From assembly GCA_964521025.1 (NCBI GenBank), contig CAZFPK010000001.1:1-64000 (forward strand): DNA of 64,000 nucleotides, in the 5' to 3' direction. Position 1 is the stretch's first letter. Every line of letters begins with the position of its first letter. The translations under genes were made by a program, and so were the position numbers. This DNA comes from DRTC01 sp964521025. GTDB taxonomy: Bacteria > Cloacimonadota > Cloacimonadia > Cloacimonadales > TCS61. The notes under the pieces were generated by a model, which worked only from the letters and a program-made list of their open reading frames with translations, had not been told where the DNA came from and did no database searches. Below, one piece after another: positions 36,860 to 46,151 of this stretch.

Positions 36860-37986
36860 TAGTTCACTTTCTTAATCTTATTTTGATTTAATTTTTCATT
36901 AATTGCATTTATATATTTTTTTATCACAATTTTCTCATCAAAATTCGTCAATACCTTTTCGCGTCCTTTTTTCCCCATTTTTATTCTTTTCTCGTTTGGT
37001 AATTTCAACATCTCTACCATTTTGTCAACAAGATTATTTATATCTTTAGTTTTACAAATAAAACCATTTATGCCATCATCAACAACATCTTTGCATCCAA
37101 TATTATTGGTGGTAATAATCGGAATTTCCATACTTGCAGCTTCAAGTAGAGTTTTCGGAATCCCTTCTCTATAATATGATGGGAAAACAATACAATCTGT
37201 TTGTTTTAAAAATTCGATAACATTATCTGTTTCACCAAAAAATTTGATATTACCTTTTTTTATCCATTCCGACATTTGATCATTAGAAACTGAATTAGGG
37301 TTGTATTCGTTTATCATACCAATCACATGAAATTCTGTTTTTTTATACTTTTGGGCAACAATCTCTGCAGCTTCAACATATTCTCCAATCCCTTTATCTC
37401 TTAACAATCTTCCAGAAAATAAAAAAACAAACTTCTTTGAACTATTTTTTTTTATTGGAGAAAATTTATTGATATTTACTCCCGATCCCGGAACCGTATC
37501 CATAATTTTTTTTGGTACGATCTTATATTTCTGAAATAATTTCATATCATCTAAATTTTGAAAAAAGATCTTTGTAGCAAAAGGTTGTGAAACTTTATAT
37601 AAAAAAATAACAAACTTATATAAAAATGTATTCTTATTGAAGATCATTCCCAGACCTGTGATATTGTTTATGCACGGGATTCCCAAAAATTTTGATGCTA
37701 AAGTACCATATATATTCGGTTTTATTGTAAAATGCAGAATCAGGTCAGGATTGATTTTTTTATATATAATAAATAATCGATAAAAAAGAATCAAATCCTC
37801 AAATATGTTTGTACCATGGTTTTTCATTTTTAATTCAAAATGATCAAACTTGATTTTTTTTGAATATTTGTCCTTTGGAGCAAGAGTAATAATCTGGAAG
37901 TTGTTATTTTCAAGTTCTGACATTAAATTCATTCTGAAGTTATATAAACTCCAAGATGTATTAGATACAACTAAAACTTTTTTCAT
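36859..37986 (-). CDS. GT4-family glycosyltransferase
   Basis: 375 residues. VVSNTSWSLYNFR and ITGLGMIF in the acceptor half and VPGSGVNINKF at the hinge are typical of PglA/WbnK-like galactosaminyl or fucosyl transferases. The donor half has FLFSGRLLRDKGIGEYVEAA and E-x7-E as EGIPKTLLE. Because the next gene downstream is the WecA-like initiator, it may add the second sugar. It begins 3 nt after the stop of the upstream glycosyltransferase gene. Confidence 0.85.
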   Translation of the reverse strand: MKKVLVVSNTSWSLYNFRMNLMSELENNNFQIITLAPKDKYSKKIKFDHFELKMKNHGTNIFEDLILFYRLFIIYKKINPDLILHFTIKPNIYGTLASKFLGIPCINNITGLGMIFNKNTFLYKFVIFLYKVSQPFATKIFFQNLDDMKLFQKYKIVPKKIMDTVPGSGVNINKFSPIKKNSSKKFVFLFSGRLLRDKGIGEYVEAAEIVAQKYKKTEFHVIGMINEYNPNSVSNDQMSEWIKKGNIKFFGETDNVIEFLKQTDCIVFPSYYREGIPKTLLEAASMEIPIITTNNIGCKDVVDDGINGFICKTKDINNLVDKMVEMLKLPNEKRIKMGKKGREKVLTNFDEKIVIKKYINAINEKLNQNKIKKVN

Positions 37987-37989
37987 ATT

Positions 37990-39279
37990 TTACTTTTCTG
38001 GATTTAATACTTCTGCAAATTTTTCACTTAATTTTTTTCTCGAAAATTGTCTTATAGAATTATCTACTCCATGAATATTTTTCAATTCATCATTTAAATA
38101 AATGCATAAAATATTATTAATTACATTTTTTCCTTGAGATATATTTCCTGATTGGACTGAAAAGCCGAGGTTAAATATTTTAATAAATCTTTCCTGTTCA
38201 CTTTCTTCCGGACAAAATCCCAAAATGGGAATTTTCAAAGCCAAATAATCGAACACTTTTGCTGTTAAGATCAGTTTATATTTTTCATCTTCTGGTAAAA
38301 AAACCAGTAGTAAATCCGATTCACTTAATTTTTGGAGAAGTCGATGGTACTTTAATCTTGGAATAACTTCTATCATAATATTCTTATCATTTAATTTTTT
38401 TTCGTATTTCTCCTTTAATACATAAAAATAATTCCTGAATTCGCCGATAAATCTAATTATGATCTTTTGGTTTTTATTATCTATTTTCATTAATGATCTA
38501 TACAGATCAAGAGGAGAAAGGTCTTTATAAAAACTCCCGCAGAAAGTGAATATCATGTTGCTTTTATCATTTTTCGGAGCAGCAGGAAATTTGAAATCGG
38601 ATTCATCAAAACCGTTTGTGATCACTTCGATCCTGTTTTCTTTCATTTTATATTTTTTTAATAAATATTCTTTCATTCCAGGAGTAACGACAATTATTTT
38701 TTGAGCGAATCCTGTGATCTTTCTCTCCCAATAATTATTCAAGATCTTATTAAAAAATCGTTGTGTCAAAAAAGGATGATCCGCCCAAAGATCACGGAAT
38801 TCCAGGAATAAGGGAATATTATATTTTTTAGTTAAAAGATATCCTGTTATTGCAGTATGAAATATTCCTCCGAGCGAGACATAGATCGCATCGATAGGAT
38901 AAGTTTTAATTATTTTTTGAGCAGCATGATAGCAAAAAGGCATCCATCCGATTTTATCATCGATCGGGAAAATTGATTTTATAAAATTTGTCAGTTTTTC
39001 ATTGGATTGATGGAGTTTTTTTGAAATTTCGGTTTTCCTGTTTTTTTGGAATACTCTCAGAATTCTGAAAAAATCAAAAGTCTCTGTTCGGATCATTTTC
39101 AAATCAGGAATATCTTTATAAAGTTCTTTATCTTCCTGATAAAAATCGATTTCCTTAACAGTAAGAATGATCGGATTCCAGCCGAATTGAGGTAAATATT
39201 TGGCGAATTTTCCAATACGGATTGCCGGAGGTAGATTCAAGGGAGGAGCAAAGTATGAGATCATCAAAATATTTTTCAC
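37990..39279 (-). CDS. GT4-like glycosyltransferase
   Basis: 429 residues. The N-terminus KNILMISYFAPPLNLPPAIR resembles WbuB/WcaI-type transferases. TNGFDESDF marks the hinge, and FTFCGSFYKDLSPLDLYRSL opens the donor half. AKVFDYLALKIPILGFCPE occupies the nucleotide-sugar site; the standard E-x7-E is absent, as in several WcaI-like enzymes. It overlaps the deacetylase-like gene upstream by 4 nt (ATGA). Donor unknown. Confidence 0.8.
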   Translation of the reverse strand: MKNILMISYFAPPLNLPPAIRIGKFAKYLPQFGWNPIILTVKEIDFYQEDKELYKDIPDLKMIRTETFDFFRILRVFQKNRKTEISKKLHQSNEKLTNFIKSIFPIDDKIGWMPFCYHAAQKIIKTYPIDAIYVSLGGIFHTAITGYLLTKKYNIPLFLEFRDLWADHPFLTQRFFNKILNNYWERKITGFAQKIIVVTPGMKEYLLKKYKMKENRIEVITNGFDESDFKFPAAPKNDKSNMIFTFCGSFYKDLSPLDLYRSLMKIDNKNQKIIIRFIGEFRNYFYVLKEKYEKKLNDKNIMIEVIPRLKYHRLLQKLSESDLLLVFLPEDEKYKLILTAKVFDYLALKIPILGFCPEESEQERFIKIFNLGFSVQSGNISQGKNVINNILCIYLNDELKNIHGVDNSIRQFSRKKLSEKFAEVLNPEK

Positions 39280-41003
39280 GAATTATCCTCACTTTCTATT
39301 TGGACCAGTTTAATGATAACATTCGTATCTGCTTTTACATCTTTAAAGATAATACGATTTCCAAGGATATTATTCTCCGCTCCTTTAATTTCATGAAATT
39401 TGAAATTCCCATAAAAAGAAATACTGATTTTTTTTATTTCAGCAGGAAAATAGACACTGAACATATCGCGGGATAGCTCTTTTATCAGAACTGATTCTCG
39501 TTTTTCCCACCATGCGGCGATTTCTTTATAAGTTCCCCAAAATATTTTCTTTTGATGAAGATTTTTCAGCATTTGATCAAACAGAGTCCGAGTATAATTA
39601 ATATCAGCAAAATTTGGAACTGATAAATCCAGAGAAAAAAGACCGTTTACATTATTCACTGATTTCATCAATTTATCTATCAATTCTGCTGCTTTTTCCA
39701 TTGATAGAATTTTTACTTTTGATAGCTTCAGAGAATTATCGGAAAAAGTTAAAGGAATTTCCAGGCAATTTTTCTTAAATTGTTTACCGGTTTTTCCTGT
39801 TTTATCTTTCTTTCCCCGGGGAAATATCCTGTAAGGAAAACCGATACCATTTTTAAAACCGGTATGATCGAGAAAAGACATAGATGAATCGTAGAGATAA
39901 TTATTTTTATTATGAAGCTCGGGAGTGATATCAAAATCGAATTTGAATTTATTTTGTCTCACCCCGATATTTTTTTCGTTGATCGCATTTAACAGACTTT
40001 TTTTCTGATTGGCATGAGTATCGCTTCGATAGGATTTTGACGAAGCTAAAAGGGCAATTTCATTACCTTTTTCTTTGATCCTGTTTATTTCTTCTTCAAC
40101 ATCCGGTTCATCGATAAGATAATCAGCATCATCTTTAGAATTTGATTCAACTCCCCAGAAAAATGTGCTGTTCACTTTATATTTATCTTCGATTTCATAA
40201 ATCTCTTCAAAATTCCAATACTCTTCGATATTCGTCATCAAATATTTGAGTTTACTGAAAAAACTTTTAAAATTGTATCGAACTTTATAGAACATCATTA
40301 ATTCATTAATTGTGCTTGTAATAATAGATGAATAATTCCATTTCTGTAAATGATCGACTGTATGTGAAATGCAGACAGCGAAATTTTCAGCTGCAGGCCA
40401 GAAATCTTTTTTAACAAGGATATGTGTTTGTTTTTCTTTTATGGAATTTTGCAGGAAATTATCCATCAACCAGAGAAAAGCATTTATATAAGGAAAAAGA
40501 GAGTATTCAAGTAGAAATGTATCAGAATCGGAGATCTTTCCGGAGTTTTCATCTGAACAGGAAATATGAGTATAATGATTCACCAGACTGAAAAAGATAT
40601 TTCCAATTATATCAAACAAGAATTTACCATAATAGAGTTTCTCATTACTTGAAAATAATACAGGAGTTTTCAATATTTGTTTTGAAAAAACCGGAACAAT
40701 ATTACCGACAAGACTTATATTTTTCAGTAAGTTCTTCAATTTTTCAATTTCAAAATTTTGGACTGAATATAAAGTAATTTCAACCGGAACATAAAACAAT
40801 ATTTTATTAAACGCTAAAATATGAGCTTCTCTCTCATTGGGTTCGATCAATCCGTAATAAAATAAAATATCATTATCATTTAATTGATCCAGTTTCGTGA
40901 TACATTTGTATTCATATCCTAAAGTCTGAAAGATAAAATCAAGAGTATAATATATTTCCTCGTAATACTTTTCTATTTTATTATCGATATATACAGCAAT
41001 CAT
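39276..41003 (-). CDS. Diverged polysaccharide deacetylase-like protein
   Basis: 575 residues and the first gene of the polysaccharide operon. The N-terminal half resembles the unclassified region (DUF7033-like) often fused to CE4 folds (IEKYYEEIYYTLDFIFQTLGY, ILFYYG). CISHTVDHLQKW (about 210) matches the CE4 THDVDH-type motif, and IGFPYRIFP is a late motif of the same family. Where the second metal motif (H-x3-H) is expected, it reads IALLASSKSYRSD without histidines, so metal binding may be lost. It may be a non-catalytic glycan-binding relative of the gene at 30830-32371. No signal peptide. Confidence 0.62.
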   Translation of the reverse strand: MIAVYIDNKIEKYYEEIYYTLDFIFQTLGYEYKCITKLDQLNDNDILFYYGLIEPNEREAHILAFNKILFYVPVEITLYSVQNFEIEKLKNLLKNISLVGNIVPVFSKQILKTPVLFSSNEKLYYGKFLFDIIGNIFFSLVNHYTHISCSDENSGKISDSDTFLLEYSLFPYINAFLWLMDNFLQNSIKEKQTHILVKKDFWPAAENFAVCISHTVDHLQKWNYSSIITSTINELMMFYKVRYNFKSFFSKLKYLMTNIEEYWNFEEIYEIEDKYKVNSTFFWGVESNSKDDADYLIDEPDVEEEINRIKEKGNEIALLASSKSYRSDTHANQKKSLLNAINEKNIGVRQNKFKFDFDITPELHNKNNYLYDSSMSFLDHTGFKNGIGFPYRIFPRGKKDKTGKTGKQFKKNCLEIPLTFSDNSLKLSKVKILSMEKAAELIDKLMKSVNNVNGLFSLDLSVPNFADINYTRTLFDQMLKNLHQKKIFWGTYKEIAAWWEKRESVLIKELSRDMFSVYFPAEIKKISISFYGNFKFHEIKGAENNILGNRIIFKDVKADTNVIIKLVQIESEDNS

Positions 41004-41153
41004 CCGATTCCTCTCAGGAACTCTATAAACTTATCGAGATTCATTTTGCTCCTAAAAATAATTTATTTGTTTTTGTCAATATGCATTTTTTAAAGAAGTT
41101 TTCAACAAATTCTTTGACATCAAAAAACACTCTTAACATTTTGCTTTCTGTTT

Positions 41154-41226
<73 letters not shown>

Positions 41227-41414
41227 TTTTTTTATTATTCTTTGAAGATCGAGTGCGAAAGAATAAGAATAATATTAAACGAGAAATATCCAACGGATGA
41301 AGAAGTAAAAATCCTTAAAATCCGTATTTATTTTAATTGACAGATAATATTGCTTTTTTGGGTTGATTTTATTAGATTATTTAAATAAATTGAATGAAAT
41401 AAAAGGAGTTATTG

Positions 41415-44135
41415 ATGAGCAAAAAAAGAGTGTATCTCTTCGGAGATGGAAAAGCAGACGGCAAAACAGAAATGAAAAACCTGCTTGGCGGCAAAGGAGC
41501 AAACCTCGCTGAAATGAATTTGATTGGCATCCCTGTTCCACCTGGTTTTACGATTACATCAGATGTTTGCACTGAATATAACAATCTAGGGAAAGAAAAG
41601 ATCATGGAATTATTAAGACCGGAAGTTGATGCCGGAATTAAAAATATTGAAAAAATTATGGGAACATCTTTTGGTGATATGGAAAATCCCTGTCTTGTTT
41701 CAGTTCGCTCAGGAGCGAGGGTTTCCATGCCCGGAATGATGGATACCGTTTTGAATATCGGATTAAATGATAATACAATTAAAGGATTAATAAATAAAAC
41801 CGGAAATGAACGCTTTGTCTGGGATTCTTACCGGCGTTTTGTCCAGATGTACGGTGATGTTGTTCTGGGAATGAAACCGGCATCTAAAGAAGAAATCGAT
41901 CCTTTTGAAAAAATCATCGATGCGCTCAAAGAGAAGAAACAGGTTACTGACGATACGCAATTAACTGCTGATGATCTGAAAAACCTGGTGATGAAATTTA
42001 AAAAAATAATAAAAGAATTCACCGGATTTGATTTTCCTGAAGATCCCAAAGAACAACTTTGGGGTGCAATTTGTGCGGTTTTTGACAGTTGGAATACAGC
42101 ACGAGCAATATATTATCGCAAGATCAATGAAATTCCTGATGATTGGGGAACAGCAGTCAATGTTCAAGCTATGGTGTACGGCAATATGGGTAATAATTCC
42201 GCTACAGGTGTTGCTTTCACCAGAGATGCGGCTACAGGGGAAAATATATTTAACGGTGAATACTTGATAAATGCTCAAGGTGAAGATGTTGTCGCCGGCA
42301 TTAGAACTCCTCAACAAATCACTCTCGAGGGTTCGAAAAGATGGGCGGAACTTCAATTTATCGATGAGCAGAAAAGAGCAGAAAATTATCCTTCTCTGGA
42401 AGAGACAATGTCGATATCGTATCAGGAACTTTATGATATCGAAATAAAATTGGAAAACCATTACCATGATATGCAGGATCTTGAATTTACAATTCAGGAT
42501 GGTAAACTATGGATACTCCAGACCCGGAATGGAAAACGAACCGGTTCGGCAATGGTCAAGATGGCAATCGATATGTTTAACCAGGGTTTGATCGATGAAA
42601 AAACAGCTATTTTGAGAGTCGAACCTAATAAATTAGATGAATTATTACATCCTGTTTTCGATGCTGAAGCGATTAAAAAAGCAACTGTTATTGCTCAAGG
42701 ACTTCCCGCATCTCCCGGAGCTGCCTCAGGACAAATAGTTTTCTTTGCGGAAGAGGCAGAAAAATGGGCATTTGTCGATAAAAAAGTTATCCTTGTTAGA
42801 ATTGAAACATCTCCTGAAGATTTACGGGGTATGAATGTTTCTCAAGGTATTTTAACAGCTCGTGGAGGAATGACATCTCATGCTGCAGTTGTTGCTCGCG
42901 GTATGGGAAAATGTTGTGTTTCCGGAGCCGGTTCTCTTCAGATAGATTACAAAGCAAGAACTATGATCTGTAATGATCTCGTATTTCACGAAGGTGATTG
43001 GATATCTTTAAACGGAACGACCGGAGAAGTATATAAAGGAAAAGTAGAGACCAGAATTCCCGATATTAGTGGAAATTTCGGTAAATTAATGGATATTTGT
43101 GATAAACATACCAAGATGGGAGTCAGGACTAATGCCGATACACCTCGTGATGCAAAAGTTGCCCGAGATTTCGGAGCTAGCGGGATCGGTCTTTGCCGAA
43201 CCGAACACATGTTCTTCGAAGGTGACAGGATAAAAGCTGTACGCGAAATGATCCTGGCAGAAGATGAAAAGGGACGAAGAAAAGCATTAGCTAAGCTGCT
43301 TCCGATGCAAAGAGAAGATTTCGAAGGAATTTTCACAGCAATGGAAAACCTCCCGGTAACCGTTCGTCTCCTGGATCCTCCCTTGCATGAATTTGTTCCC
43401 AAAAATGCAAAAGAACAAAAAGAAATGGCAGTAGAGATGGGAATTAATTTTAAAGAAGTTAAATCCAGAGTAGAATCATTATCAGAGATAAATCCGATGC
43501 TCGGTCATCGCGGCTGCAGGTTGGGAAATACTTACCCCGAGATAACGGAAACACAAACCCGGGCTATTATCGAAGCCACCCTGAATCTGAAGACAAAAGG
43601 GATCAAGGCAAAACCGGAGATCATGATACCTTTGATCGGAACAGTAGAAGAATTTAAATTGCAGGAAGAAATCGTCAGGAAAGTTGCGGAAGAAGTTTTT
43701 GCAGAAAGAAATGAGAAAATAGATTACCTGGTCGGAACTATGATCGAAATACCTCGCGCAGCACTTACTGCCGATAAAGTCGCTGAACATGCCCAATTCT
43801 TCAGTTACGGTACAAATGACCTGACACAAATGACTTACGGTTATAGCAGAGATGATGCCGGAAAATTTCTGAAAATCTATATCGAAAAAGGAATTCTGAA
43901 ACACGATCCATTCCAGGTTCTTGACCAGGAGGGAGTCGGACAACTCGTGGAAATGGGAGTCATCAAAGGAAGAACAACCAGACCGGACTTGAAAATCGGA
44001 ATCTGCGGTGAACATGGTGGAGAACCGAATTCAATCAATTTCTGTCATCGTATCGGGATGGATTATGTCAGTTGTTCACCCTATCGAATTCCGATTGCCC
44101 GTCTAGCTGCTGCTCAGGCTGCTCTAAAAAAATAA
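41415..44135 (+). CDS. ppdK: Pyruvate, phosphate dikinase
   Basis: 906 residues from ATG 41415, with AAAGGAG at 41401-41407; the TTG just before it is rejected. It interconverts ATP, phosphate and pyruvate with AMP, PPi and PEP. All parts are present: the nucleotide-binding start (FGDGKADGKTEMKNLLGGKGANLAEM), the phospho-His domain GGMTSHAAVVARG (H489), and the PEP-utilising C-terminal barrel with GLCRTEHMF and ICGEHGGEP (C864). Full length for the bacterial enzyme. In anaerobes of this type it usually serves glycolysis with PPi or gluconeogenesis; that is family knowledge. It is a single gene with its own terminator. Confidence 0.97.
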   Translation: MSKKRVYLFGDGKADGKTEMKNLLGGKGANLAEMNLIGIPVPPGFTITSDVCTEYNNLGKEKIMELLRPEVDAGIKNIEKIMGTSFGDMENPCLVSVRSGARVSMPGMMDTVLNIGLNDNTIKGLINKTGNERFVWDSYRRFVQMYGDVVLGMKPASKEEIDPFEKIIDALKEKKQVTDDTQLTADDLKNLVMKFKKIIKEFTGFDFPEDPKEQLWGAICAVFDSWNTARAIYYRKINEIPDDWGTAVNVQAMVYGNMGNNSATGVAFTRDAATGENIFNGEYLINAQGEDVVAGIRTPQQITLEGSKRWAELQFIDEQKRAENYPSLEETMSISYQELYDIEIKLENHYHDMQDLEFTIQDGKLWILQTRNGKRTGSAMVKMAIDMFNQGLIDEKTAILRVEPNKLDELLHPVFDAEAIKKATVIAQGLPASPGAASGQIVFFAEEAEKWAFVDKKVILVRIETSPEDLRGMNVSQGILTARGGMTSHAAVVARGMGKCCVSGAGSLQIDYKARTMICNDLVFHEGDWISLNGTTGEVYKGKVETRIPDISGNFGKLMDICDKHTKMGVRTNADTPRDAKVARDFGASGIGLCRTEHMFFEGDRIKAVREMILAEDEKGRRKALAKLLPMQREDFEGIFTAMENLPVTVRLLDPPLHEFVPKNAKEQKEMAVEMGINFKEVKSRVESLSEINPMLGHRGCRLGNTYPEITETQTRAIIEATLNLKTKGIKAKPEIMIPLIGTVEEFKLQEEIVRKVAEEVFAERNEKIDYLVGTMIEIPRAALTADKVAEHAQFFSYGTNDLTQMTYGYSRDDAGKFLKIYIEKGILKHDPFQVLDQEGVGQLVEMGVIKGRTTRPDLKIGICGEHGGEPNSINFCHRIGMDYVSCSPYRIPIARLAAAQAALKK

Positions 44136-44150
44136 TGACCGGATAATAAA

Positions 44151-44188
44151 AACCTTCAAGGTTATTACAGCCTTGAAGGTTTTTTTTC
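44151..44188 (+). terminator. Rho-independent terminator of ppdK
   Basis: AACCTTCAAGG/CCTTGAAGGTT, an 11-bp perfect stem with an 8-nt loop, followed by a run of T; 15 nt after the stop codon. Confidence 0.95.
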
Positions 44189-44467
44189 TGAAATCATCAA
44201 AAAAAAATGCTTGCTCCCAAACTCCAGGTTGGGTATATTAAGATCAAAAAAGCTCTCTCCCCCTTGAAAAGTTCATTAATGAAATCGAGCTTTTATTCCA
44301 AATGTTTTATTCCCGAAGTATTGGAATGTCCGGGAACAAGCTAATGACTCCCGAAGTGTTAAAATCCGGAAGTTCTAATTAAAATAATTCTCTAATAGAG
44401 ATCACCTGTAAACTATGAAAACTTGAGTTAAGTTTGCTTAAGCTGGCTTGACTTAAGTTTCCCACGA

Positions 44468-44515
44468 TCGACTATGACTCGAAACCGCTGATAATGTTTT
44501 TTCAACTCGTTGCTG
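44468..44515 (-). other. Conserved non-coding element 3' of receiver gene, copy A
   Basis: On the plus strand GACT[CT]GAAACC, then an AATAA-like core, then TTTTTTCAACTCGT. The same string, with a 2-nt length change, is at 53534-53575. In both cases it lies downstream of a minus-strand single-domain receiver gene. Function unknown: it might be the end of the transcript or an RNA element. The rest of 44189-44561 shows short palindromes and no gene. Confidence 0.5.
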
Positions 44516-44561
44516 CACTTACAAGTCGAAAACGAAAAAAAACCGACAATAAGGAAGAACT

Positions 44562-44966
44562 CTAATTTACATTTTCCTTTTCCAAAGCAAACCTGATAAT
44601 CGAATGCAGTTCGTTATCTTCAAACGGTTTGATCAGGTAACCGTAAGGCTTGGTCTTTTTTGCTTCCGAGATCGTATTTTCATCAGCATAAGCCGAAATA
44701 TAGATCAATGGAATCCTATGATTATCCAGGGTATGTTTTGCTGTCTGGATACCGGTTAGTTCTCCTTCCAGCATGATATCCATTAAGATCAGGTCGGGAG
44801 AGAGCTCGGTAATTTTCTTGATGGCGGCTTCTCCGGAAGAGACGATCGCAGGAACTTCATACCCGAAATTATTTAGAGTCATCTTCAGGTCTTGAGCAAT
44901 GATCTTTTCGTCTTCGACTATTAAAATTCCTGCCATGTCTTTTTTACATGTCCTTTTTTTGTTCAT
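44562..44966 (-). CDS. Single-domain response regulator (module A)
   Basis: 134 residues, a receiver only. VEDE gives the acidic pocket, phospho-acceptor D63 in ILMDIMLEGE, switch Ser/Tyr in YISAYADE and K113 in LIKPFED. ATG 44966 is preferred over ATG 44936 because it lies 5 nt after the stop of the 27-residue ORF, suggesting coupling. It closely resembles the N-terminal receiver of the kinase at 17468, the receiver at 56369 and, more distantly, the one at 53726. No output domain and no kinase beside it, so it should act by protein contact. Last gene of a three-gene minus-strand unit opposite the sigma-like gene at 46152. Confidence 0.85.
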   Translation of the reverse strand: MNKKRTCKKDMAGILIVEDEKIIAQDLKMTLNNFGYEVPAIVSSGEAAIKKITELSPDLILMDIMLEGELTGIQTAKHTLDNHRIPLIYISAYADENTISEAKKTKPYGYLIKPFEDNELHSIIRFALEKENVN

Positions 44967-44971
44967 AAAAC

Positions 44972-45055
44972 TTAATCATTCTTTTCTATCATGATGATCT
45001 GAATCTCACCTTTGTAGATAATGATTATGTAATCTTCGAATTTATAGATTTTCAT
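44972..45055 (-). CDS. 27-residue peptide with the Y-x-I-x(5)-G-x-I motif
   Basis: A small ORF, MKIYKFEDYIIIIYKGEIQI then a short charged tail. It starts 1 nt after the stop of the 85-residue gene, with AAGGA just upstream, and ends 5 nt before the receiver gene. EDYIIIIYKGEIQII matches the C-terminal hairpin of the neighbouring 85-residue protein (EDYVIVEVDGEIFII) and of the 76-residue protein at 54345. The tight spacing and shared motif support a real gene; translation is unproven. Confidence 0.55.
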   Translation of the reverse strand: MKIYKFEDYIIIIYKGEIQIIMIEKND

Positions 45056-45056
45056 T

Positions 45057-45314
45057 TTATTCCTTTTCGATTATGAAGATTTCACCGTCAACTTCAACAA
45101 TAACATAATCTTCATTAAAATCTAAAACTTCAAATTCCGTACCTTCGAGTTCCTCGATGGTAATATATTCGATTTCATCATCCAGGTTTTCTTCGATAAC
45201 AAAAACCACATCATCCTTTACCGAAGCTTCCAAATCTGCTAATGTGAGAGCATAACTTAACGAGTTAAAAGTTACAACAATCAGCAGTAAAATCGTGCAT
45301 AAAATCTTACGCAT
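45057..45314 (-). CDS. 85-residue exported protein with ELEG/GEI domain (module A)
   Basis: The start is ATG 45314, with AAAGGGGG just upstream; the in-frame ATG 45329 lies before that site. Residues 1-20 are a signal peptide (MRKILCTILLLIVVTFNSLS). The C-terminal 35 residues contain ITIEELEGTEFEVL, then EDYVIVEVDGEIFII. The 76-residue protein at 54345 has the same pattern (ITWKELEGEEYEIL, then GYTIVRYKGKIYVV). This looks like a small beta-sheet domain. Acidic overall. No family recognised. It heads the operon with the 27-residue ORF and the receiver. Confidence 0.72.
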   Translation of the reverse strand: MRKILCTILLLIVVTFNSLSYALTLADLEASVKDDVVFVIEENLDDEIEYITIEELEGTEFEVLDFNEDYVIVEVDGEIFIIEKE

Positions 45315-45615
45315 TTTTCCCCCTTTCATATTAATATGTCAAAAAAGTAGAAAGTGTGACAACACCACTCAAAAAAAATTATTTTTTTTTTTAGAAATTA
45401 GATTTGAGTCCACTCTAAAAAACTTATTTTTAGAAAAAGTGAATCTGTTGAAACAGTTAATGTGTTTTTCTTTTTTCATTAACCACCAACTTAATTTGGT
45501 GATTAATAATAAGATAGAAACCTCCAACCGATTCATCGGTTTCAAATTAATTAATGAATTTTCTAACATATCACTAATCATTCAATTTTTAGAGTAAATT
45601 CAGATTTTCAGTTAC
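45315..45615. other. Gene-free region with imperfect palindromes
   Basis: A palindrome centred near 45452 (CTGTTGAAACAG) and CACCAA/TTTGGTG around 45484-45502 are seen, and a run of T near 45390. ORFs here are low-complexity and I do not support them. The promoter for the 85-residue gene probably lies in the first 100 bp. Confidence 0.35.
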
Positions 45616-45693
45616 TTATTTTGAAGTTTCTACAATGTAAATTTCTTCATCGATAACGACAATTGTATATCCGGGACAGTGATAAATTCTCAT
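45616..45693 (-). CDS. 25-residue peptide with the GYTIV...EIYIVE motif
   Basis: A small ORF with an excellent ribosome site (AAAGGGGG 5-12 nt before ATG 45693). It begins MRIYHC and contains CPGYTIVVIDEEIYIVE. That is the same C-terminal hairpin as the 76-residue protein at 54345 (GPGYTIVRYKGKIYVV) and the 85-residue protein at 45057. It contains one Cys and is too short for a stable fold alone, so it may be a partner strand, a leader peptide or a remnant. It is the minus-strand gene nearest the sigma-like gene at 46152. Confidence 0.6.
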   Translation of the reverse strand: MRIYHCPGYTIVVIDEEIYIVETSK

Positions 45694-46151
45694 GATAACC
45701 CCCTTTTTAAATTTGTCTGCGAAGTTTTTATTTATTTATTTTGTGTCAATAATATCATTCGAAGAAATGTCATTGGATCATTCAAGATTAGTTAGTGTTC
45801 ATCCGTAAACTCATCCCCTGCCCCTCTCTTGAACCATCTTTAATTCTCCCTTTAGTAAAGGGAGATGAAATAGATTTTTTGAGATTAGAAGAGAGGGGAG
45901 AATTTGGAAACACGAATCCCTTTATCCATCAGTATTTCTCCTCTTTGTCAAAGACAGTGTCCGGCTTTTGACGGAGGGATTAGGGGAGTTTGTGATAAAA
46001 AAAACGACTCTAGGGATATACTCCGGTAAGTATTTATTGTGAAATAGTATCCATAAAATATTGTCATTATTAAATTTCTTGACAATGATTAATGTTTTAA
46101 AGTTTAAGGTTAGTAACAAAATTTTTAAATGTTTATGGAAGTGAAGTAATT
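45694..46151. repeat. Divergent intergenic region with dispersed repeat
   Basis: No gene. CTCCCTTTA/GTAAAGGGAG (about 45846-45865) and, near 45940-45990, a stretch resembling other 'TAATCCCTCCGTCA'-type intergenic repeats. The promoters of the 25-residue ORF and of the sigma-like gene must lie here; I cannot place them. Confidence 0.4.

Noticed and set aside
41961..44015. Several minus-strand open frames of 70-180 codons
   Set aside because: They lie antisense to ppdK, whose motifs are complete. Composition is typical of reverse-frame artefacts.
45369..45581. 70-codon minus-strand frame
   Set aside because: Low-complexity sequence in a repeat-bearing gap; no ribosome site and it reads through palindromes.
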